From Eubacterium sp. (GTDB lineage Bacteria; Bacillota_A; Clostridia; Lachnospirales; Lachnospiraceae), in contig JAMPGN010000045.1 in NCBI GenBank assembly GCA_023663915.1, positions 1 to 11,204 of the forward strand: a stretch of DNA of 11,204 nucleotides, read 5' to 3'. The translations under genes were made by a program, and so were the position numbers. The notes beneath the pieces were generated by a model, which saw nothing but the letters and a program-made list of their open reading frames with translations, searched no databases and was not told the origin of the DNA. Shown here piece by piece: positions 6,283 through 11,204 of this stretch. Each line of letters opens with the position of its first letter. Position 1 is the first letter of the stretch.

Positions 6283-6753
6283 ATGAAGGGATATATCGCA
6301 GCCGTCTGCGGGCGGATTGCGTCGGACGTAAAAGAATACGGTATGGCGGGCGTGGTATTTATCGCGTATGCGGTCATTGTCAATCTCATTTTCCACGCAT
6401 TCTGCCCGCTTGTGATTTTCAGCGGTTTTCCCTGTCCGGGGTGCGGCGTCACGCGGGCGGCAGTGTGCCTTGTAACCGGCAGATTCCGGCAGGCGTGGCA
6501 GCTTCATCCGGTAGTGTTTGCAGTAATGCTGACGGCGGTTTATTTCTGTGTGAACCGCTATCTGCTCGGAAGAAAAGCTATCGGAATCAAGTGGATGGTT
6601 GCGGCGGTATTCGTTCTTTTGGTGGGCGTATATCTCGTTCGCATGTGCCGATATTTCCCGGATAGAGCACCCTATGTCTATAACGAGGACAACATGCTTG
6701 CCCGTATGCTGCCCTTTTATTCGGAAATCCTCCATAAAGCAGGGATATTATGA
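6283..6753 (+). CDS. DUF2752 small membrane protein
   Basis: A 156-residue membrane protein of the DUF2752 family, function unknown. The diagnostic motif is FPCPGCGVTRA (49-59) with paired cysteines C51 and C54, followed by LVTGRFRQAWQLHP (63-76), which gives the conserved downstream H75 and P76. Three hydrophobic helices are seen (about 21-47, 75-95 and 103-120), and the cysteine motif lies just after the first. The C-terminal 35 residues are polar. GGGAG lies 13 bases before the ATG, a rather long gap. The gene may be cotranscribed with the TraX gene 112 bases upstream. The CPGCG motif invites ideas of metal or thiol chemistry, but nothing here shows that. It ends seven bases from the convergent methyltransferase gene. 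Confidence 0.88.
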   Translation: MKGYIAAVCGRIASDVKEYGMAGVVFIAYAVIVNLIFHAFCPLVIFSGFPCPGCGVTRAAVCLVTGRFRQAWQLHPVVFAVMLTAVYFCVNRYLLGRKAIGIKWMVAAVFVLLVGVYLVRMCRYFPDRAPYVYNEDNMLARMLPFYSEILHKAGIL

Positions 6754-6760
6754 CATTTAC

Positions 6761-7621
6761 TTATGACACCCATCTGCCGGACGCGCCGCAGGGCAGGACA
6801 AGTCCGCTTGCCGTGACGGGCAGACCGACTTCGGCGGATTCCGCATGTCCCCCGAAAGCAGGGACTAGGGCGGTATGAATCATATAGGTCAGCACGGCTG
6901 GCTGTAAGCCTGTCGTATAAGAGTTTACTAAGTAAAAAAGAGCGTTTTTCGACAGAATCTGTGTGGTGAGCCGGATAAAAGGAAAGATGCTTTCCTCCAT
7001 TTTCCAGATCTCGCCCTTCGGTCCCCTGCCGTAGGAAGGCGGATCCATAATGATTGCGTCGTAGGTGCTGCCCCGGCGAATCTCGCGTTCCACGAATTTC
7101 ACACAGTCATCCACCAGCCAGCGGATTGGCGCATCGCCAAGTCCGGATGCGGCGGCATTTTCCTTCGCCCATGTGACCATGCCTTTCGAGGCATCGACGT
7201 GCGTAACGCTTGCACCCGCCTTAGCGCATGCAAGCGTCGCGCCTCCGGTGTAAGCAAAAAGATTTAAAACCTTAACCGGTCTGCCTGCGCCCTTTATTAT
7301 AGAAGAAACCCAATCCCAGTTGACTGCCTGCTCCGGAAAAAGCCCTGTGTGTTTAAAACTGAATGGTTTCAGCCGGAAGGTGAGATCTTTATAGCGAATG
7401 CTCCACTCCTCGGGCAGATCGAAAAATTCCCATTCGCCGCCGCCCTTGGCGCTCCGGTGGTAATGTCCGTTCAGATGTTTCCAGCGTTTGTCACTTTTGG
7501 CAGTATTCCAGATGACCTGCGGGTCGGGACGTACCAGAATATAAGCGCCCCAGCGTTCCAGTTTCTCCCCGGCTGAGGTATCGATCACTTCGTAGTCTTT
7601 CCAGTTGTCGGCTATCCACAT
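6761..7621 (-). CDS. Class I SAM-dependent rRNA methyltransferase (RlmI/RlmK type)
   Basis: A 286-residue methyltransferase resembling the RlmI/RlmK (YccW/RlmL C-terminal) family that modifies 23S rRNA. The N-terminal part (1-100) carries the family pattern DNWKDYEVIDTSAGEKLERWG and the FKHTGLFPEQ segment. The Rossmann fold follows with SAM-binding motif I VLNLFAYTGG (118-127), the acidic D143 after strand 2, and D171/D172. Motif IV is DPPSYGRG (193-200). A DPP-type motif without a catalytic cysteine favours N-methylation (RlmK-like) over m5C formation, an inference. The end, GLPVTASGLVLPCGASGRWV, is typical. There is no PUA or THUMP domain, so this is a stand-alone catalytic unit. An AGAAAGG ribosome binding site precedes the start. 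The gene is divergent from the S10 operon and ends convergently beside DUF2752. Confidence 0.87.
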   Translation of the reverse strand: MWIADNWKDYEVIDTSAGEKLERWGAYILVRPDPQVIWNTAKSDKRWKHLNGHYHRSAKGGGEWEFFDLPEEWSIRYKDLTFRLKPFSFKHTGLFPEQAVNWDWVSSIIKGAGRPVKVLNLFAYTGGATLACAKAGASVTHVDASKGMVTWAKENAAASGLGDAPIRWLVDDCVKFVEREIRRGSTYDAIIMDPPSYGRGPKGEIWKMEESIFPFIRLTTQILSKNALFYLVNSYTTGLQPAVLTYMIHTALVPAFGGHAESAEVGLPVTASGLVLPCGASGRWVS

Positions 7622-7684
7622 TGCTTTTTGACCTTTCTCTTCTATAAATAATTAGTGTTGAGATTAAGGATATCATACTTTGCT

Positions 7685-7711
7685 TTTATAATCTATAAGA
7701 TACTTTTTCAA
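7685..7711 (-). promoter_or_regulatory. Possible promoter of the methyltransferase gene
   Basis: On the minus strand TTGAAA (7706-7711) and TATAAA (7685-7690) are separated by 15 bases, upstream of the methyltransferase. The spacing is short of the ideal 17, so this is only a candidate. Confidence 0.25.
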
Positions 7712-7740
7712 AAATGCTGAAATTTTTCTGAAAAAAGTAC

Positions 7741-7769
7741 TTGCATCTTTTGCAAACATCATATATACT
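7741..7769 (+). promoter_or_regulatory. Sigma-A promoter of the S10 operon
   Basis: TTGCAT (7741-7746) and TATACT (7764-7769) are separated by exactly 17 bases, close to consensus. The A/T tracts just upstream (7703-7737) could act as an UP element, as expected for a strongly expressed ribosomal protein operon. Transcription should start near 7776. Confidence 0.8.
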
Positions 7770-7775
7770 AATCAT

Positions 7776-8019
7776 TGCTGTGGCATGATAGCTATGAAGC
7801 GTGAGGTTGCTGCCTTCGTGGCAGGTTTTCCGTGGAGCGAATGTCAAGTTAGGAAACTGACGACAAGTCACTGTACAAGCAAGAATGTCCGGTACAGCCG
7901 GAAACAACGTGGTTAGTGCTTATATGATTGTTTTCATAATAGGACACACACGGGAGAGTGTACAGTCACCGCTTGTCGTACTTAGGAATGAAAAGTGCGA
8001 AAAGGAGGCGACTTTTTTT
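7776..8019 (+). ncRNA. Structured leader RNA of the S10 operon
   Basis: About 245 untranslated bases separate the promoter from rpsJ, far more than needed for translation. Local hairpins include CTGCC/GGCAG (7810-7814 with 7820-7824), a GTCA-GTT/AAC-TGAC stem (7843-7861) and CCGG/CCGG (7889-7892 with 7898-7901). A long-range helix pairs ACGACAAG (7860-7867) and ACTGTACA (7870-7877) with TGTACAGT (7959-7966) and CTTGTCGT (7972-7979). Near the end, AGTCACC (7964-7970) can pair instead with GGCGACT (8007-8013) before seven T. In gamma-proteobacteria ribosomal protein L4 controls the S10 operon through its leader. That this leader is a ribosomal-protein sensor is an inference from its position and structure. 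Confidence 0.65.
8001..8008 (+). promoter_or_regulatory. rpsJ ribosome binding site with an unusual T-run before the start
   Basis: AAAGGAGG lies 11 bases before the ATG at 8020, a rather long gap that ends in seven consecutive T (8013-8019). It rules out in-frame upstream starts such as ATG 7885, which would run through the structured leader. Confidence 0.8.
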
Positions 8020-8337
8020 ATGGCAAGTCAAGTAATGAGAATTACATTAAAGGCCTATGATCATCAGTTAGTGGATGCATCTGCCAAGAAAATCATCGAA
8101 ACAGTAAAGAAGAACGGATCTCAGGTGAGCGGACCTGTACCGCTTCCCACGAAGAAAGAAGTAGTTACGATTCTCAGGGCGGTTCACAAGTACAAGGATT
8201 CCAGAGAGCAGTTCGAGCAGAGAACTCACAAGAGACTCATCGATATCATCGCACCTACACCCAAGACGGTGGATGCACTGCAGAGATTGGAGATGCCTGC
8301 AGGCGTTTATATCGATATCAAGATGAAAAACAAATAA
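8020..8337 (+). CDS. rpsJ: 30S ribosomal protein S10
   Basis: Ribosomal protein S10, 105 residues, of the head of the 30S subunit; it also joins NusB in transcription antitermination. The sequence matches the family along its whole length: [13 protein letters not shown] near the start, GPVPLPTKK (38-46), the conserved [15 protein letters not shown] (62-76) and the end [12 protein letters not shown]. The start at 8020 gives the normal length and has AAAGGAGG upstream. It is the first gene of the operon, 57 bases before rplC, and is expected to be controlled through the leader. Confidence 0.97.
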   Translation: MASQVMRITLKAYDHQLVDASAKKIIETVKKNGSQVSGPVPLPTKKEVVTILRAVHKYKDSREQFEQRTHKRLIDIIAPTPKTVDALQRLEMPAGVYIDIKMKNK

Positions 8338-8352
8338 AACCCCTACTAGGAT

Positions 8353-8366
8353 GGTCCTAAGGGACC
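8353..8366 (+). repeat. Small hairpin between rpsJ and rplC
   Basis: GGTCC and GGACC form a perfect 5-bp stem with loop TAAG, 14 bases before the rplC ribosome binding site. There is no T-run, so it should not stop transcription. It may be a processing or protein-binding site. Confidence 0.3.
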
Positions 8367-8394
8367 CGCTGTAGAACAACAGGAGGTAAAAGGA

Positions 8395-9081
8395 ATGAAG
8401 AAAGCTATTTTAGCAACAAAAGTCGGAATGACTCAAATCTTCAGTGAAGACGGAACACTTACACCCGTTACCGTACTTCAGGCAGGACCTTGTGCAGTCA
8501 CACAGGTGAAAACCGTAGAGAACGACGGTTACAGCGCTGTACAGGTTGGTTTTGTAGACAAGAAAGACAGAATTGTCAACAAAGACAAGAGTGGAAAGAA
8601 AGAAGTGATCCACAGACATGGCGTTAACAAGGCGATGAAAGGTCACTTCAATAAGGCGGGCGTATCCAGTAAGAGATATGTCAGGGAACTGAAATTAGAC
8701 AACGCGGAAGAGTATACGCTCGGAAGCGAGATCAAAGCGGATATTTTTGAGGCGGGAGACAGAGTGGATGCGACTGCAATCTCCAAAGGTAAAGGATTCC
8801 AGGGCGCGATCAAGAGACATGGTCAGCACAGAGGACCTATGACCCACGGTTCTAAATTTCATCGCCATCAGGGTTCCAACGGTGCATGTTCTTCACCGAG
8901 CAGGGTGTTTAAAGGGAAAGGAATGCCGGGACATATGGGCTGCGTGAGGGTAACGGTTCAGAACCTTACAATCGTAAGGGTTGATGCGGATAAGAATCTG
9001 ATTCTTGTCAAAGGCGCCGTACCGGGCCCTAGAAAAGCCTTAGTAACCATTAAAGAGACAACTAAGGTCAGTGCGAAATAG
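8395..9081 (+). CDS. rplC: 50S ribosomal protein L3, with an internal insertion
   Basis: Ribosomal protein L3, 228 residues, a large-subunit protein whose central extension reaches toward the peptidyl transferase centre. Family landmarks are KVGMTQIF (9-16), [20 protein letters not shown] (130-149), the [11 protein letters not shown] stretch and [12 protein letters not shown] (171-182). The usual bacterial length is about 205-215. The surplus lies in residues 64-80, between VNK and KGHFNKAG, where relatives I recall go nearly directly from one to the other. The extra segment is rich in lysine and histidine ([17 protein letters not shown]). AGGAGGT lies seven bases before the ATG. The reading frame is intact and there is no sign of damage. 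Confidence 0.96.
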   Translation: MKKAILATKVGMTQIFSEDGTLTPVTVLQAGPCAVTQVKTVENDGYSAVQVGFVDKKDRIVNKDKSGKKEVIHRHGVNKAMKGHFNKAGVSSKRYVRELKLDNAEEYTLGSEIKADIFEAGDRVDATAISKGKGFQGAIKRHGQHRGPMTHGSKFHRHQGSNGACSSPSRVFKGKGMPGHMGCVRVTVQNLTIVRVDADKNLILVKGAVPGPRKALVTIKETTKVSAK

Positions 9082-9094
9082 TGACATGAGTCAC
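9081..9094 (+). repeat. Small hairpin between rplC and rplD
   Basis: GTGAC and GTCAC form a 5-bp stem with loop ATGA, starting on the last base of the rplC stop codon and ending just before the rplD ribosome binding site. Its significance is unclear. Confidence 0.25.
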
Positions 9095-9116
9095 AGATGA
9101 AAGGAGGACCATTCAG

Positions 9117-9737
9117 ATGGCAAACGTATCTGTTTATAATATGGAAGGTAAAGAAGTCGGCAAGATGGACTTAAACGATGCGGTATTCGGTGTCGAGATC
9201 AACGAACACTTAGTGCACATGGCTGTAGTCCAGACGCTTGCTAATAAACGTCAGGGAACACAGAAAGCAAAGACCCGTTCCGAGGTTTCCGGCGGCGGCA
9301 GAAAGCCCTGGAGACAGAAAGGAACAGGTCATGCAAGACAGGGTTCCACAAGAGCTCCCCAGTGGAAAGGCGGCGGTGTTGTATTTGCACCCGTTCCGAG
9401 AGATTACTCTTTCAAGCTGAACAAGAAAGAGAAACGGGCAGCTCTGAAATCCGTGCTGACAAGCAGGGTGCAGGACAACAAGATGATCGTTTTAGACGAG
9501 CTGAAACTTGACGAGATCAAGACAAAGAAGTTCAAAGAGGTGATGGATAACCTCAAAGTAGAGAAGGCGATGGTAGTGATCGGCGAGCAGGATCAGAACG
9601 TGATTCTCTCCGCGAGGAATCTCCCGACAATATCTACCGCAGTAGCAGAAAATATCAACGTATATGATGTCTTAAAAGGCGACACTTTGGTAATCACGAA
9701 GGATGCCGTAGCGAAGATCGAGGAGGTGTATGCATAA
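9117..9737 (+). CDS. rplD: 50S ribosomal protein L4
   Basis: Ribosomal protein L4, 206 residues, a normal length. It binds 23S rRNA, and its extended loop lines the exit tunnel. That loop is visible at about 44-100, with [19 protein letters not shown] and [15 protein letters not shown]; its tip KPWRQKGTG, a known site of macrolide-resistance mutations, appears intact. In E. coli L4 is the autogenous repressor of the S10 operon, so it is the first candidate for binding the leader upstream of rpsJ. AAAGGAGG lies nine bases before the ATG. The stop codon TAA shares its last A with the ATG of rplW, so the two genes are probably translationally coupled. Confidence 0.97.
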   Translation: MANVSVYNMEGKEVGKMDLNDAVFGVEINEHLVHMAVVQTLANKRQGTQKAKTRSEVSGGGRKPWRQKGTGHARQGSTRAPQWKGGGVVFAPVPRDYSFKLNKKEKRAALKSVLTSRVQDNKMIVLDELKLDEIKTKKFKEVMDNLKVEKAMVVIGEQDQNVILSARNLPTISTAVAENINVYDVLKGDTLVITKDAVAKIEEVYA

Positions 9738-10036
9738 TGGCAGCAATCCAGTATTATGATGTAATCCTCAAACCGGTTATCACAGAAAAGAGTATGGCTG
9801 GCATGAGCGAGAAGAAATATACTTTTTTGGTTCATCCCGAAGCGAACAAGACACAGATCAAAGAAGCTGTGGAGAAAATGTTTGAAGGAACGAAAGTAGC
9901 GAAAGTCAATACCATGAACTTAGACGGCAAGACCAAGAGACGCGGCATGGTATACGGCAAGACCGCCAAGACCAAGAAAGCGATCGTACAGTTGACACAG
10001 GACAGCAAGGATATTGAGATTTTTGCAGGTTTATAG
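9737..10036 (+). CDS. rplW: 50S ribosomal protein L23
   Basis: Ribosomal protein L23, 99 residues, located at the exit of the peptide tunnel where it contacts trigger factor and the signal recognition particle. The typical opening [13 protein letters not shown] (8-20), [19 protein letters not shown] (28-46) and the loop [20 protein letters not shown] identify it. Its start codon overlaps the rplD stop by one base, and AGGAGGTG inside the end of rplD serves as its ribosome binding site eight bases upstream. Confidence 0.97.
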   Translation: MAAIQYYDVILKPVITEKSMAGMSEKKYTFLVHPEANKTQIKEAVEKMFEGTKVAKVNTMNLDGKTKRRGMVYGKTAKTKKAIVQLTQDSKDIEIFAGL

Positions 10037-10061
10037 AATTTAAGGAAAAGGAGATAAGATC

Positions 10062-10904
10062 ATGGGAATTAAGACATATAACCCATATACACCTTCCAGA
10101 CGTAATATGACCGGTTCTGATTTTTCTGAGATTACGAAGAAAACGCCTGAAAAGGCGCTCTGCACGTCTCTTAAGAAAAATGCAGGACGTAACAATCAGG
10201 GTAAGATCACGGTCAGACATCAAGGCGGCGGAAGCAGAAGATTATACAGAAACATTGATTTTAAGAGGAATAAGGACGGTATTGCCGCTAAGGTAATCGG
10301 TATCGAGTATGATCCGAACAGAACGGCAAACATCGCGCTGATTTGTTATGAAGATGGTCAGAAAGCATATATCCTTGCTCCGGAAGGACTGACAGACGGC
10401 ATGAAGGTTATGAACGGACCTGAAGCGGAAGTCAGATTGGGCAACTGCTTGCCTTTATCTGCGATTCCGGTAGGTACTTTGATTCATAATATTGAGCTGT
10501 ATCCGGGCAAGGGCGGACAGCTGGTTCGTTCTGCAGGCAACAGCGCACAGCTTATGGCGAAAGAAGGGAAATATGCAACATTGAGACTTCCTTCGGGCGA
10601 AATGCGAATGGTTCCGCTTGTATGCCGCGCAACGGTAGGTACAGTCGGCAATGTAGATCACAACTTGATTAAGATCGGTAAAGCCGGTCGTAAGCGTCAT
10701 ATGGGCATTCGTCCTACGGTTCGCGGTTCCGTTATGAACCCCAACGACCATCCGCACGGCGGTGGTGAAGGCAGAGCGCCGATCGGTCGTCCCGGTCCGA
10801 GCACACCTTGGGGTAAACCTGCACTCGGCTTGAAGACGCGTAAGAAGAAGAAAGCATCGAACAAGCTGATCGTAAGAAGAAGAGATGGCAGAGCGATTAA
10901 ATAG
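10062..10904 (+). CDS. rplB: 50S ribosomal protein L2
   Basis: Ribosomal protein L2, 280 residues, needed for subunit joining and close to the peptidyl transferase centre. Typical features run from the N-terminus [17 protein letters not shown] through [16 protein letters not shown] (42-57) and [16 protein letters not shown] (207-222) to [16 protein letters not shown] (225-240). The conserved histidine H230 corresponds to the functionally important E. coli H229. The lysine-rich tail is complete. AAGGAG lies eight bases before the ATG, 25 bases after rplW. Confidence 0.98.
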   Translation: MGIKTYNPYTPSRRNMTGSDFSEITKKTPEKALCTSLKKNAGRNNQGKITVRHQGGGSRRLYRNIDFKRNKDGIAAKVIGIEYDPNRTANIALICYEDGQKAYILAPEGLTDGMKVMNGPEAEVRLGNCLPLSAIPVGTLIHNIELYPGKGGQLVRSAGNSAQLMAKEGKYATLRLPSGEMRMVPLVCRATVGTVGNVDHNLIKIGKAGRKRHMGIRPTVRGSVMNPNDHPHGGGEGRAPIGRPGPSTPWGKPALGLKTRKKKKASNKLIVRRRDGRAIK

Positions 10905-10915
10905 GAGGAGATATC

Positions 10916-11197
10916 ATGGCTAGATCACTGAAAAAAGGACCATTTGCAGATGCGAGCTTATTGAAGAAAGTAGATGCTATGAATGCGTCAGGACAGAAAC
11001 AGGTTATTAAGACCTGGTCCCGCCGCTCTACGATTTTCCCTTCTTTCGTGGGACACACATTTGCGGTTCATGATGGAAGAAAGCACGTACCGGTATATGT
11101 TACGGAAGATATGGTTGGACACAAACTCGGCGAGTTCGTAGCGACCAGAACTTATAGAGGACATGATAAGGACGAGAGAAAGTCCAAAGTTCGCTAA
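10916..11197 (+). CDS. rpsS: 30S ribosomal protein S19
   Basis: Ribosomal protein S19, 93 residues, of the 30S head, where it forms an intersubunit bridge with S13 and L5. [30 protein letters not shown] and [16 protein letters not shown] are family signatures. AGGAGGAG overlaps the rplB stop codon and gives a spacing of a few bases. The gene is complete, ending seven bases before the window edge. By conserved order rplV would be next, outside the window. Confidence 0.98.
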   Translation: MARSLKKGPFADASLLKKVDAMNASGQKQVIKTWSRRSTIFPSFVGHTFAVHDGRKHVPVYVTEDMVGHKLGEFVATRTYRGHDKDERKSKVR

Positions 11198-11204
11198 TTT
11201 GAAA

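Noticed and set aside
5887..6735. Long open frame on the minus strand (282 codons)
   Set aside because: It lies antisense across the TraX-family and DUF2752 genes, spans their boundary, has no domain pattern and no ribosome binding site; it is a shadow frame.
7885..8019. A longer S10 reading frame starting at ATG 7885
   Set aside because: The extra 45 codons run through the structured leader, match no S10 sequence, and the AAAGGAGG site points to the ATG at 8020.

Overview
The window looks like chromosomal DNA of an anaerobic Firmicute, most likely of the Lachnospiraceae (Clostridia). This rests on the protein style of the S10-operon ribosomal proteins, the strong AGGAGG-type ribosome binding sites, the GHKL/LytTR two-component pair, the FlxA-like and TraX-family proteins and the DUF2752 protein. 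The assignment comes from reading the proteins; no database search was run.

Layout. At 100-2391 (+) are a LytTR response regulator and, directly after it, a GHKL sensor kinase, together an AgrA/AgrC-type signalling pair. At 2392-2818 is an AT-rich intergenic stretch full of inverted repeats. It holds a candidate 13-codon gene on the minus strand with an excellent ribosome binding site that could be hidden by a long-range stem. At 2819-4000 (-) is an AT-rich orphan gene for a two-helix membrane protein of unknown function, probably acquired. At 4324-6753 (+) are three accessory genes: a FlxA-like coiled-coil protein, a TraX-family membrane protein and a DUF2752 membrane protein. At 6761-7621 (-) is a class I SAM-dependent rRNA methyltransferase (RlmI/RlmK type), convergent with DUF2752.

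At 7741-11197 (+) is the start of the S10 ribosomal protein operon: a clear sigma-A promoter, a structured leader of about 245 nt, then rpsJ, rplC, rplD, rplW, rplB and rpsS with short gaps and strong ribosome binding sites. The operon probably continues beyond the window. The leader has a long-range helix that competes with a terminator-like arm ending in seven T just before the rpsJ start codon. This would fit autogenous control by a ribosomal protein.

Most of the window is ordinary. The best candidates for something undescribed are the small structured locus at 2529-2740, the orphan membrane protein next to it, and the S10 leader. L3 and the sensor kinase also carry insertions relative to the family members I know.
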